DNA of 64,000 nucleotides from Gluconobacter cadivus (GTDB taxonomy: Bacteria > Pseudomonadota > Alphaproteobacteria > Acetobacterales > Acetobacteraceae). The stretch is taken from NCBI RefSeq assembly GCF_015244745.1, contig NZ_JABCQI010000012.1, positions 1 through 64,000 on the forward strand. The letters are read 5' to 3'. Shown here piece by piece: positions 40,218 through 49,789 of the stretch (its first letter is position 1; every line of letters begins with the position of its first letter). Below the pieces are notes generated by a model. That model was not told the DNA's origin, searched no databases, and saw nothing but the letters and a program-made list of their open reading frames with translations. Position numbers and translations under genes: made by a program.

Positions 40218-41033
40218 TTATTTTCCCGAATGTGCCGTCTCCGGCCTCCAGCACAACGCAGTTTCAAGCAGACTGTCGATCATCCGGGACAGGCGCACCG
40301 CTTTCTCCAGATCAATCGGCCACGGCGCCTCTTCGCTCCGCAAATAGGTGGACTGCGCAATTTCGAGCTGGACCGCATGGATTCCATGCTCGGGCCGCCC
40401 ATAATGTCGCGTCGTGTATCCGCCCTTGAAACGGCCATTGACGACGTGGCTGTACCCCACATTCGCAGCCAACCGTTTTTCCAGAAGCGTCTGGAGTTCC
40501 CCGCCACAGGACTGCCCGCTATTGGTCCCCAGATTCAGATCCGGAAGCGCACCCTCAAACAACCGGGGAATCGTGGATTTGATGGAATGCCCGTCCCACA
40601 GAACCGCCCATCCCCATTTCTGGCGCAATCTTTCAAGCTCTTGCGCAACAGCATCATGGTAGGGGCGCCAGTACGTTTCCCGGCGCTCGGCGATCTCGCT
40701 TTCATCAGGCTCCTGCCCGGCCCGATAAATGGGCTGCCCGTCAAATGTCAGCGCTGGCACAAGCCCCGTGCTTGGACGTCCCGGATAAAGTGCCGCATCA
40801 TCCGCGCCCCGGTTCAGATCCACCACATAACGGGAATGATTGGCCTTCAACACGCCCAGGCCCTTCGACAAGGCGCCTGCATAAAGATGCTCCATATACC
40901 AGTCGGTATCGGGCAACTGACGCCCGCGCTCTGTCATACGCCGCTCCATGCCAGGGGCCAGATGAGAGCCGGAATGAGGGAAGGTCACGAGCACCGGCAT
41001 GGCCCCGCGAACAAAGGAAAAAATATCCGTCAT
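40218..41033 (-). CDS. hutG: N-formylglutamate deformylase
   Basis: Zn hydrolase of 271 residues (FGase family) that cuts N-formylglutamate to glutamate and formate, the last step of the five-enzyme histidine route. PVLVTFPHSGSHLAP, DLNRGADDAALYPGR, the DGHSI motif and NGRFKGGYTTRHYG are the family marks. It is 21 bases downstream of hutF in the same minus-strand unit. The deformylase, rather than a formimidoylglutamase, together with hutF means that nitrogen is released stepwise as ammonia. Confidence 0.94.
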   Translation of the reverse strand: MTDIFSFVRGAMPVLVTFPHSGSHLAPGMERRMTERGRQLPDTDWYMEHLYAGALSKGLGVLKANHSRYVVDLNRGADDAALYPGRPSTGLVPALTFDGQPIYRAGQEPDESEIAERRETYWRPYHDAVAQELERLRQKWGWAVLWDGHSIKSTIPRLFEGALPDLNLGTNSGQSCGGELQTLLEKRLAANVGYSHVVNGRFKGGYTTRHYGRPEHGIHAVQLEIAQSTYLRSEEAPWPIDLEKAVRLSRMIDSLLETALCWRPETAHSGK

Positions 41034-41054
41034 GGTCAGGATTTCCTTATGGAA

Positions 41055-42416
41055 TCAGAGATCGAGAAGAACCCGCACGGTACGTCGGAACGCCGCCGTT
41101 ACGGCGTCATGGTTCAGGTGTCGTCCATCGCGCACGCACCACTGACCACCACACAGCACATCTTTCACGGGAGGCTGGCGTGATCCAAAAACAGCAGCAT
41201 CAAGAACGGCATCGTCCTGAAGATACGGCAGCGGCAACAGGTCCTCATCCAGCACGCAGAGATCAGCCCGCGCTCCGACAACCAGCCCCCAGGACTCCAA
41301 CCCACAGGCACGACGTCCGCCATCCAGCGCCTGCCGATATAGCCATCCCCCCGTAGATCCCAGCGCCTCGGCCGGGAGAGCCGCGCATCGCGTCTGCGTA
41401 AAAAGTCTCTGACCGTATTCCAGAGTCCGTAACTCTTCCCAGGGGCTGATCAGCACATTGCTGTCGCTCCCGATTCCGAAACGGCCTCCCGCATTCATAT
41501 AAGATGCCAGCGGGAACAGACCGTCTCCCAGATTGGCTTCCGTAATCGGACAGAGCCCCGCCACAGCTCCGGAACGCGCCATATCCACAACTTCGGAAGA
41601 TGACAAATGGGTCGCATGAACCAGACACCACCGCTCACCCACATCCGCCTGAGACAAAAGATATTCCACAGGCCGCGCGCCGACGGAGGCAATGCACTCC
41701 TCCACTTCCTTCTGCTGCTCGGCCACATGGATATGCACCGGCCCTGTCTGCGCAGACAGAAGATCTGCAACCGTCTTCAGATTGACCGCACGCAGCGAAT
41801 GCAGTCCCAGCCCTACAGAGAGTAGCGGCGTTTCCGACCAAGCCGACCGGGTCTCGCTGATGATCTTCTCAATGAGTTCAGGCGTCGTCGCGAAACGCTC
41901 CTGCGCCTCCTGCAAAGGACGACCATCAAAGCCGCCGCGCTCATAAAGCGTCGGCAAAAGCGTCAGGCCAATCCCAACCGCATGCGCCGCCCCCCCTAAC
42001 CGCAGAGACATTTCCGCCACCTGCCCATAGGATCCGCCACCCTGCGCATGATGCAGATAGTGAAACTCCGCGACCTGCGTATATCCAGCCGTCAGCATTT
42101 CCATATACAGGTAGCTTGCAATATCCTGCATCTGCTCGGGCGAAATGCGATGGGCAAGCTGATACATCAGCCGACGCCAGGTCCAGAACGTATCTGCCGG
42201 ATTCTGACGGCTTTCCGCCAACCCTGCCATGCCCCGTTGAAACGCATGAGAATGGAGGCTCAGTTGTGACGAAACAACAATCGCTTTGCGTACAGCCCCG
42301 TCAGGCACATCGGCGTCCGGGACGATTGCGTCAAACCGTCCGGCAGAAGAAACAGAAATCCTTACATTTCTACGCCAGCCGTCCGGCAGAAGCGCCTGCT
42401 CAGCAAACAGTTCCAT
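41055..42416 (-). CDS. hutF: Formimidoylglutamate deiminase
   Basis: Amidohydrolase of 453 residues that converts N-formimidoylglutamate to N-formylglutamate and ammonia. Metal motifs are LSLHSHAFQRGMAG, VHIHVAEQQKEV, LVHATHLS and GIGSDSNVLISP. The length is usual for HutF. It is transcribed divergently from hutI across 128 bases that hold a HutC-type site (42496-42509), so the two promoters are likely co-repressed. It leads the hutF-hutG unit. Confidence 0.94.
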   Translation of the reverse strand: MELFAEQALLPDGWRRNVRISVSSAGRFDAIVPDADVPDGAVRKAIVVSSQLSLHSHAFQRGMAGLAESRQNPADTFWTWRRLMYQLAHRISPEQMQDIASYLYMEMLTAGYTQVAEFHYLHHAQGGGSYGQVAEMSLRLGGAAHAVGIGLTLLPTLYERGGFDGRPLQEAQERFATTPELIEKIISETRSAWSETPLLSVGLGLHSLRAVNLKTVADLLSAQTGPVHIHVAEQQKEVEECIASVGARPVEYLLSQADVGERWCLVHATHLSSSEVVDMARSGAVAGLCPITEANLGDGLFPLASYMNAGGRFGIGSDSNVLISPWEELRTLEYGQRLFTQTRCAALPAEALGSTGGWLYRQALDGGRRACGLESWGLVVGARADLCVLDEDLLPLPYLQDDAVLDAAVFGSRQPPVKDVLCGGQWCVRDGRHLNHDAVTAAFRRTVRVLLDL

Positions 42417-42495
42417 AACCTCAACATTCCTTCCCTCAGCACACGGAAAGTCTTTGCTTTTTCCATTGGTTGCATGATGATAATGGAATTATAAG

Positions 42496-42509
42496 ACTTG
42501 TATATACCA
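42496..42509. promoter_or_regulatory. HutC-type operator between hutF and hutI
   Basis: Exact copy of the 14-base ACTTGTATATACCA found before hutU. It lies in the divergent hutF/hutI gap, where a bound repressor could block both promoters. Confidence 0.75.
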
Positions 42510-42544
42510 CCACAGCGGATTTGATGCCGCAAGGAAGAAAGCGA

Positions 42545-43783
42545 ATGTGGGATACGCTCTGGACAGACATTCATGTCGCAACTGCCGATCCGGCACTGAT
42601 GTCGGAAAAGGACGGTTATGGCTGCATCCACAACGCGGCCATCGGTATTGAAAACGGACGGATCTGCTGGGTCGGGGCCGCCCGCGACCTTCCTGAAGCT
42701 CCACAGGCTCTGGCACATGATATCCGTTCGGGACATGGCCTCTGGATGACGCCCGGCCTTGTGGATGCCCACACCCATGTCATTTACGCTGGCGATCGCA
42801 GTCTGGAATTTGCGGAACGTCTCAATGGCGTCTCATACGCAGAAATCGCGCGCAAGGGCGGCGGTATTCTCTCGACGGTCAATGCAACCCGCAGCGTGTC
42901 TGAAAACGAACTCTTCGACGTAACGGCCCGCCGCGTACGCCGCATGATTACCGAAGGCACGACGACCGTCGAAATGAAGTCTGGCTACGGCCTTACCTTG
43001 GAAGACGAACTTAAACAGCTCCGCGTTGCCCGTGCCATCGGGAACGCCCTGCCTATACGCGTTCATGCAACCTTCCTCGGCGCACATGCCCTGCCACCGG
43101 AATTCAGGGACCGTCAGGACGATTATGTCTCCCATCTCATCACGGACATTCTCCCTCAGGCCGTGAAAGAAAAGCTGATCGACAGCATTGACGGTTTTTG
43201 TGAAAATATTGCTTTCACCACCGATCAGATCGAACGCCTCTTCATGGCGGCACATGAGCTGGGAATTCCCGTCCGTCTCCATTCCGAACAGCTCTCGAAC
43301 AGTGGGGGAACAAGGCTGGCTGCCCGCTACGGCGCTCTTTCGACCGACCATCTGGAATATGTCGTGGAAGACGATGTCATGGAACTCGCCAAAGCCAGCA
43401 CGGTCGCCATGCTGCTCCCCGGAGCTTTCTACTTCATCCGGGAGACGCGCATACCCCCCGTGGACCTGTTCCGAAAACACAATGTTCCGATGGGACTTGC
43501 TACGGATTGCAATCCCGGAACCTCTCCAAGCGTCAGTCTCACCGGTATCATGAACATGGCCTGCACCCTCTTCCGCATGACCCCGGAAGAGGCGTTGTCC
43601 GCCGTGACCCGGATCGGCAGCCAGGCGCTCGGCCTTCAGAACATCACCGGCACGCTCACAACAGGAAAGGCGGCGGATATGCTTCTATGGGATATCGCTG
43701 GGCCACACGAACTTTCATACTGGATCGGAGGCAGAAGACCGCTTCATCGAATTTTTGACGGTAAACTGGACCCTGTGATATAA
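42545..43783 (+). CDS. hutI: Imidazolonepropionase
   Basis: Amidohydrolase of 412 residues that opens imidazolone-5-propionate to N-formimidoylglutamate, the third step of histidine breakdown. Marks are [59 protein letters not shown] and [13 protein letters not shown] chose the ATG at 42545, which has AGGAAG 8 bases upstream; longer in-frame starts would run through the operator at 42496. The repressor gene hutC follows 98 bases downstream on the same strand. Confidence 0.95.
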   Translation: MWDTLWTDIHVATADPALMSEKDGYGCIHNAAIGIENGRICWVGAARDLPEAPQALAHDIRSGHGLWMTPGLVDAHTHVIYAGDRSLEFAERLNGVSYAEIARKGGGILSTVNATRSVSENELFDVTARRVRRMITEGTTTVEMKSGYGLTLEDELKQLRVARAIGNALPIRVHATFLGAHALPPEFRDRQDDYVSHLITDILPQAVKEKLIDSIDGFCENIAFTTDQIERLFMAAHELGIPVRLHSEQLSNSGGTRLAARYGALSTDHLEYVVEDDVMELAKASTVAMLLPGAFYFIRETRIPPVDLFRKHNVPMGLATDCNPGTSPSVSLTGIMNMACTLFRMTPEEALSAVTRIGSQALGLQNITGTLTTGKAADMLLWDIAGPHELSYWIGGRRPLHRIFDGKLDPVI

Positions 43784-43881
43784 AATTACATAACCTTATC
43801 CATACAACCTCTTGTCTTAATTACAGTTTCGCCAGGATGTTTTTGGGATTGCCGCTCTCTAGCTGAAGGACAGCCCGCGAC

Positions 43882-44622
43882 ATGAAGATAGACGTCTCCC
43901 GGGAACGATCTCCTGCCCGTTACGAGCAGGTCAAAATTTATATTACCGAGCGTATTCAGGACGGAGAGTGGAAAGAGGGTCAAAAGCTTCCTTCCGAGAG
44001 CGAACTGGTCGAACTCCTCGGCGTCTCCCGCATGACGGTCCATCGGGCACTTCGCGAACTCATGACCGAAGGAATCGTGGTCCGCGCGCAGGGTGTGGGA
44101 ACATTTGTCTCACGCCCTGCGCCAAAAGCCGATCTGTTGGAACTTCACGATATTGCCGATGACATTCTGAGTTCAGGCCATGTCCACACTGCCCAGGTCA
44201 TCACACTGGAAGCCATCCGTGCTGACATCGACCTCGCATTTTCCTTCGATATGCGGCCAGGGAGCAAACTGTTTCACTCGGTGATCGTCCATTTCGAAGA
44301 TGATATCCCGCTGCAGGTAGAAGAGCGTTTCGTCTCTCCTGCATTCGCACCTGAATACCTTCAGCAGGATTTCACCCTTACCCACCCTCACCGACATCTT
44401 TATCATATTTCCGGCCCTGACGAGATTGAGCACATTGTCTTCGCTGTCGCCCCCACTCAGGAATTGCAGTCCCTGCTGGACATCCCCCCCCACGCCCCCT
44501 GCCTCCAGCTTGTACGGCGCACATGGGTCAAAGGCCGCGTCGTCATGAAAGGCATCTTCACCTATCCAGGGAGCCGATACAGCTTGGGCGGCCGACGCAA
44601 ATCTTCCTCAGACGATTTTTAG
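43882..44622 (+). CDS. hutC: Histidine utilisation repressor (GntR family)
   Basis: GntR/HutC-type repressor of 246 residues. The N-terminal winged helix is YEQVKIYITERIQDG to SESELVELLGVSRMTVHRALRELMTEGIV; the UTRA effector domain follows (FHSVIVHFEDDIPLQVEERFVSP). In known systems urocanate releases HutC from DNA. It is the last hut gene of the island, downstream of hutI, and should bind the ACTTGTATATACCA sites. A TGTCTTAATTACA half-palindrome in the 98-base leader could be a weak autoregulatory site; I am not confident in it. Confidence 0.92.
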   Translation: MKIDVSRERSPARYEQVKIYITERIQDGEWKEGQKLPSESELVELLGVSRMTVHRALRELMTEGIVVRAQGVGTFVSRPAPKADLLELHDIADDILSSGHVHTAQVITLEAIRADIDLAFSFDMRPGSKLFHSVIVHFEDDIPLQVEERFVSPAFAPEYLQQDFTLTHPHRHLYHISGPDEIEHIVFAVAPTQELQSLLDIPPHAPCLQLVRRTWVKGRVVMKGIFTYPGSRYSLGGRRKSSSDDF

Positions 44623-44769
44623 ACTCCCGATTAGCAGTGGATGCTTGATCAATCAGGCTGTCAGTAAGTGTCAAGTTATGAAAGTGTTGGGAGATCATAA
44701 ATCATTTAAAATTATTTTTTTCTTTAATTTAGACAGATAAAAATCTTCAGAAGTAAGAAAATTCTATCC

Positions 44770-45750
44770 TTATGCTTTGAGAAGAATAATTCCGATAGCT
44801 TGCCGGGATGCGAGACGCTTGTAAGCTTCCTCGTGTTCCTCCAGTTTACATGCGCTATCGATGACCGGTCGAACAACTCCCTTCTCAATGAAAGCCCGAA
44901 TAGCGCTGAAGGCATTGGGCACGGCATCGTCCGTTTCCAGCCAAGCATCGTATCCGAGAAGGCGTTTTTCATGAATGACGACTTCAGCCAGATCCAGACA
45001 GGCTTCAGCGCTGCCAGCAAATCCAATGGACACAACTGAACCCCGCTCACGCAATGATTTTATCAGTTCCTTCAGCAGCGAGCCGCCAACTGGATCGAAT
45101 GCGAGGTCGGCTCCCTGGCCCGCCGTAATGGAAAATACAACATCTGACAGGATCTCAGTTGAGAGATCTACAACCGCCGCCGCCCCACTCTTGCGGGCAG
45201 CTTCTGCCTTCAAGGGACTGGAAACGACTGCAACAGGCCTCGCCCCCAAAACTCGCGAAAGCTGGATCAAGGCGTGACCGACTGCTCCGGCTGCTCCGGC
45301 TGCTCCTGAAATCAGAAGCGTCTGCCCCGGTTCAATGTGTCCAACGCGTGTTAAGGCCTGGTATGCAGTTAAATAATTGATAGGGAGCGCCGCGCCTTCG
45401 TCCAAACTGATCGTGTCAGGCAATTCGAAAACATGATTGTTTTTGACGGATACATATTCCTGTTGCAAACCGTCTTCCGTGATCCCTAATTGGCCACCGC
45501 CGTAAATTGCAACACGCGTTCCAGGTTGAAAGAGGTCACTACCCTCTACTGTACCTGCGCCGTCATTGCTCAGAACCAGAGGGGCCTTGGATTTATTGAA
45601 AAGACCTCGACGAATTTACCCCGAAAGTTGATTGACCGTCGCGGCATGCATTTTGATCAAAGTATAACCTGACCGAGGCAAAGGTTTAGGGCGTTCCTCA
45701 ATAGCCATTGAGGGGGCTGTTCCAAAAGACGTGCAAACCAGAGACTTCAT
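44770..45750 (-). pseudogene. Quinone oxidoreductase-like dehydrogenase with an internal stop
   Basis: Zn-less medium-chain quinone oxidoreductase of about 326 residues, broken by a single in-frame TAA at 45616-45618 (codon 45). The N-terminal piece reads MKSLVCTSFGTAPSMAIEE onward from ATG 45750; the same frame continues past the stop with VLSNDGAGTVEGSD, NYLTAYQALTRVG, the nucleotide fold GAAGAAGAVGHALIQLS and the C-terminal helix. No frameshift is needed; changing one base of the stop (for example TAA to CAA) restores it. The gene follows the broken MFS gene on the same strand with 92 bases between, so both may be decaying together. The intact 3' part could be translated from a TTG at 45468 but would lack part of the active fold. 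Confidence 0.85.
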
Positions 45751-45841
45751 GATGCTTCCCTCATGCTGAAAACGTTCGATGGTGACCGGCGGATTTCTGT
45801 TGATCGGTTTCGTAATCTTTGGACCGCCTCCTCTTACAAAA

Positions 45842-47012
45842 TCACTCTGCTTTTCTATGGGCCGCCAGATAGAAGGCGCTCAGAATGACAATCAAAGCGC
45901 TCATCCAGAAATTGGCTCTCAATCCGAAATGATCGACTATTGCGCCCCCAAGACTTGAACCGACTGCAATGGCAACCTGCGCGGTAAAGGTGAACATGGC
46001 GGCCGCAGCTTCTGAATGGTCAGTCTCGATACTGCGATGCCAGGTATTGAGACACAGGGGCAGTGCTCCCCACGCGACGGCCCAGAGAAGAATGAGTACC
46101 GTTTCAAATTTTGGAAAGATCAGCAGCAGCGGCAGGAGCAGAAAGGGTATTGCCAGCGATATTTTTGAGGCAAAAAGCGTTGCCTTGAGATTTTTTTTCC
46201 AAAAAGCGGCTGGCCACGAGGTTGGAAGCAAACCCGATAGCACCATAAGCCAATAACAGGAGCGTCACCGCCGCTGAAGGAATACCTGTTTCATGGATAA
46301 GAGGGGCCAAGTAAGTATACGCTGCAAAATGGGCCGCAAAAACGGCAGCAATCATAACGATACTTTTCCGTGCTTCAGGCAGCCTGACGAATGCTTTGAA
46401 GTCCGTAAGCCGCACATGGCTTTCCGCTGGAACAACTGGAAGCATTCTCCACTGCATGAGTAAAGCGGCGATGGCGATGATTGCGGCAGCCACGAATGCA
46501 CCGCGCCAGGATGAGTACTCGGCGACCAGAGATCCCATGGGAACCCCAAGGATCATGGCTGCCGTAACCCCTGCGAAAACAGCCGCGGCTGCCTTATGCG
46601 CTTTGTCTTTGGCAACGAGTTCTACTGCAACAGAGAGGCCCATGGCCCAGAATGCGCCCAGACTGATCCCGACCAGTGCGCGACTGAGCAGCATCACGGC
46701 AAATGTCGGTGCCATGGTGGCAATCAGGCAACCTGCGAGCAGAATAAGGGAGAGCCATAAAATAATCCTGCGACGATCTGTGCGTCCGGAAAACAGCATA
46801 ACTCCAGGAGCAGAAAGTGCTGCCATCATTCCAGGAACTGTCATGGTAAGCCCCGCCGTTCCCGGACTTACAGAAAATGTTCTCGAAATATCAGGCAGGA
46901 TACCGACAGGAAGAAATTCGGTGGTGACTGATGCAAATGAACCCAACGCCAGAGACAGAATAGCCAGCTTCTGGCGGGTAGGAGAAATCTCCCGAGAAAT
47001 CAAATTCTGCAT
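45842..47012 (-). pseudogene. MFS (AraJ/YdhP-type efflux) transporter broken at an A8 tract
   Basis: Inner-membrane drug or sugar efflux-like carrier of about 388 residues, in two frames. The first part starts at ATG 47012 (LALGSFASVTTEFLPVGILPDI) and runs through nine spans to ASRFLEKK. The second part (NLKATLFASKISLAIPF to the end) lies in another frame. They meet at eight T on the plus strand (46192-46199), A8 in the coding sense; removing one A restores one reading frame. Such tracts slip readily, so this could be a real mutation, a phase-variable switch, transcriptional slippage or a base-calling error. All 12 spans are otherwise intact. Confidence 0.85.
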
Positions 47013-47460
47013 AATGGAAGCATATTTTCTGAAATTTTAGATCGGAAAGATGAATTCCGAGATACATCACTAATAAGATAAAGAATAATAAAATTATTAT
47101 TTTCTGTTACTGATGTACTTATATTCATCTGCGGGACCAATTTCCATATGAATTGGGATGGGATCAATCCACACGAGGAGGATGCAGCCTTGACCTTCCT
47201 TGGAGATTTTCCTGTCTTAAAATCGAATTTTCCGCACGACTATAGAGTTTTTCATCAAAAGGTTTATGAGAAAATTTCAGCAATAAATATCTATCAATTA
47301 TACACTGCTCATGAAATGCTCTGTTGTATGAAGCGGTCCGGGAAATCTCGTATCTTTTACGAGAGACGAAAGATAAGCGCCTTCACATCTGACCGAGATG
47401 GCGAGTTATCTGATGGGTACCGAGGCAGACCGCATGCACTTACCTGACAGGAGGTCTTCC
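47013..47460. other. A+T-rich gap without a convincing gene
   Basis: The gap holds the divergent leaders of the MFS gene and the arginase-family gene. A 99-codon plus-strand frame at 47148-47447 has no ribosome site and matches no family I know. The left part (47080-47105) is very A+T-rich, as expected near promoters. AGGAGGT at the right end is the arginase gene's ribosome binding site. Confidence 0.5.
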
Positions 47461-48336
47461 ATGGCGGATCAGCGTTCCAAAACGTTAAGACTTATTTTCC
47501 CTCAGTGGCAGGGCGGCGATAATCCGCCCTATTATCTGGGATCAAAACTTCTGGCTTGGCTGGCTCCTCCTTCTGCAGGCCCTGTTGAGGAGGTTCCGGT
47601 TGATGCTCCGACGGACGTCCCTTTACCAGTCGAGGATGAAATGCGGGGACGCAGTGTTCTGATGAAACAGATTCAGGACGCCCGGAAAATCATTGAACGC
47701 CATCAGCCGAAGTCACTGGCGGTGCTGGGCGGGGACTGTCTTGTCTCGCTCGTACCTTTTTCGTGGCTATCGGAGCGCTATGACGACAGGCTGGGTGTGC
47801 TCTGGATTGATACCCATCCAGACGTTCAGACCCCAAAGCAGTATACGAACGCTCATGCACACGTTCTGGGGGCTCTGTTAGGTCATGGCGATCCTGATTT
47901 GACCAAGGCAGTGACGAAGCCGCTTCCTGCAAAGAATGTGATGATTGCAGGCATCCATGACCCACTTCCGTTCGAAGCCCAATTCATTGCGGATCATGGA
48001 TTGCGGACATGTTCACCCCAGCAGGTGCGTGATGGTGCACAGCCCGTCATGGAGTGGCTAGAAGACAGCCAGATTGAAGTCCTTGCCATCCATCTGGATC
48101 TGGATGTGCTGGATCCGCACAACTTCCGGTCTCTGCTTTTTGCAAAACCGGGTCGTGGCAAGCATGATTTCGGAGACGTTGCCGAAGGCAAGCTCAATAT
48201 TCCCGATGTTCTGAAATTAATTCAGGAAGTGACAACCGAAAAAGAAGTGGTCGGTATGACGATTGCCGAACATATGCCTTGGGATGCGGTAAACTTGCAG
48301 GAAATGCTCAAACAGCTTCCTCTTATCGGAGGTTAA
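47461..48336 (+). CDS. Arginase/agmatinase-family hydrolase
   Basis: Ureohydrolase fold protein of about 291 residues. The Mn motifs are present in order but in variant form: AVLGGDCLVSL (C in place of the usual H of GGDH), LWIDTHPDVQTP (in place of DAHxD) and AIHLDLDVLDPHN. The closing acidic residue is in MTIAEHMPW. This matches a divergent arginase-like clade, so the substrate may not be arginine or agmatine. The ATG at 47461 has a strong AGGAGGT seven bases upstream; the longer in-frame start at 47398 is not needed. It lies next to, but outside, the hut genes; formimidoylglutamase activity is conceivable for this fold but HutF/HutG already cover that step. Confidence 0.85.
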   Translation: MADQRSKTLRLIFPQWQGGDNPPYYLGSKLLAWLAPPSAGPVEEVPVDAPTDVPLPVEDEMRGRSVLMKQIQDARKIIERHQPKSLAVLGGDCLVSLVPFSWLSERYDDRLGVLWIDTHPDVQTPKQYTNAHAHVLGALLGHGDPDLTKAVTKPLPAKNVMIAGIHDPLPFEAQFIADHGLRTCSPQQVRDGAQPVMEWLEDSQIEVLAIHLDLDVLDPHNFRSLLFAKPGRGKHDFGDVAEGKLNIPDVLKLIQEVTTEKEVVGMTIAEHMPWDAVNLQEMLKQLPLIGG

Positions 48337-48351
48337 ACCTTCGTCCGAGAG

Positions 48352-48375
48352 AGCCTGTATCCTTATACGCAGGCT
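48352..48375. terminator. Stem-loop between arginase-family gene and LysR gene
   Basis: AGCCTG (48352-48357) pairs with CAGGCT (48370-48375), extendable by A-T and G-T pairs, with T-rich sequence after it. It separates two convergent genes, fitting a shared terminator. Confidence 0.5.
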
Positions 48376-48378
48376 TTC

Positions 48379-49269
48379 TCATTTTACTTTCATTTCCTCG
48401 ACGAATAGCGACAGAGGCATCGAATGGCGATGGTGTCGGGGGTAGAAGAGATGAAACCCGAGATGCGTCGGACAGAATGGCTCCAGAACTGATATCAGTT
48501 TGCCATTCTGGATGTGTTCTTCGACGACGATTTTGGGAATGTAGGCGAGACCAATACCGTCCAGGCAGGCATCCCGTGCGCCGAACACATTATTGCATAC
48601 AAACTGGCCGACAGGCTGAAACTTCAGGTCTTTACCCTTCTGTCTGAAACGCCACGGATAAATCTTTCCATGGGTTGGTAGACGGACCCCGATACAGTTG
48701 TGTTCGTGCAGGCTCGCCGGGGTTTTTGGGACGGCGTGGCTTTTGAAATAGGTCGAGGACCCAACAACAGCAAATGGGATGTCAGGGGACACAGGCACTG
48801 AAATCATCCCCTGAGTCACCAGTTCTCCAAGGCGCACACCTGCGTCAAAGCCTTCATCCACAATATCAATCAGGCGCAGATCCGTTGAAACCTCCAAGGA
48901 GATTTCGGGGTAGCTCTTTAGAAAATCTGCGATTCGGGGTCGAAGAAAGAAACCCAGAGATTCATCTGTCACGGTGATCCGCAGATTGCCTCTGGGACAT
49001 TTGCGAAATTCATCTAGGCTGCTCATCCGGTTCTCGATTTCGTCGAAAAGCGGCTGAATATTCTGCAGAAGATAATCTCCCGCAGGCGTGGGAACGACAC
49101 GACGTGTTGTTCTCGTCAGAAGGGTAACGCCCAGTCGTTCCTCCAGAAGACGCATGGTGTGGCTGATTGCGGAGGGCGTGACGCCTCTGCGAGCCGCTGC
49201 CTTTGTAAAGCTTCGTTCTTGCGCAACTGCCAGAAAAGAAAGCAGTTCGCTAAAATTTTCTCGTGACAC
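48379..49269 (-). CDS. LysR-family regulator (CrgA/DmlR-like)
   Basis: LysR protein of 296 residues, with GTG as start at 49269. The helix-turn-helix is LLSFLAVAQERSFTKAAARRGVTPSAISHTMRLLEERLGV. The effector domain has the CrgA/YafC-like FDAGVRLGELVTQGMISVPV and LGIGLAYIPKIVV-type stretch (DGIGLAYIP). It runs tail-to-tail into the arginase-family gene. Its target is not obvious because upstream lies only IS debris, so it may act elsewhere. Confidence 0.87.
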   Translation of the reverse strand: MSRENFSELLSFLAVAQERSFTKAAARRGVTPSAISHTMRLLEERLGVTLLTRTTRRVVPTPAGDYLLQNIQPLFDEIENRMSSLDEFRKCPRGNLRITVTDESLGFFLRPRIADFLKSYPEISLEVSTDLRLIDIVDEGFDAGVRLGELVTQGMISVPVSPDIPFAVVGSSTYFKSHAVPKTPASLHEHNCIGVRLPTHGKIYPWRFRQKGKDLKFQPVGQFVCNNVFGARDACLDGIGLAYIPKIVVEEHIQNGKLISVLEPFCPTHLGFHLFYPRHHRHSMPLSLFVEEMKVK

Positions 49270-49539
49270 TTGCTGACCAGAACCCTGTTTTATCGCGTGT
49301 TATTAGCGATAATCTTAGTGCGAAATGCCTTTGGGATCATAGTTTATCTTACTCTGGATGATTGGCTTTCACTCATCAATCAGGATCCTTTTAGCTTCTT
49401 AGAAGCCCTCTTTTCTATATTCCTTGTACAGAAAGAGAGATTCCGTTTCATCCCAATACACCTATCCGTTCAATGATGCAGGAGCAGCGAAACGGCTGCC
49501 GCCTTCACCTCGGACGCTTATTTCCAAGTAAAAATTTTG

Positions 49540-49750
49540 TTGAAATGAAGCTTGGTCGGTGGATTATTCCGACGCTTTTTGTCAAGGCTGCTAGTAGCGC
49601 GGATCGGTCACACCAAAGGCGATATGAATACCAAGCTGCATGCCAGTCACCGATCAGAATGGAGGACCGCTGAGCCTCTTCATGACAGCCGGACAGGTCA
49701 GTGATTACACTGGGTCTCTGCTCTGCTGAACAGCCTTCCGATAGCACGAC
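49540..49750 (+). mobile_element. IS5-family transposase remnant
   Basis: The plus strand reads GHTKGDMNTKLHA and, after a one-base insertion near 49645, VTDQNGGPLSLFMTAGQVSDYTG, both typical of IS5-group transposases (RIGHTKGGMNTKLHAVTD type). It is truncated on both sides and frameshifted; no inverted repeats can be assigned. The DNA between 49270 and this point has no supported gene. Confidence 0.75.
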
Positions 49751-49789
49751 GATCCGTGCCCATCACAATATAGCCGGGAACACGGCTGC

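Noticed and set aside
43784-43881. A TGTCTTAATTACA half-palindrome before hutC as an autoregulatory HutC site
   Set aside because: Spacing and core differ from the two clear HutC-type sites; too weak to call.
47148-47447. Possible 99-residue small protein
   Set aside because: No ribosome site, no family resemblance, and composition like the surrounding non-coding DNA.
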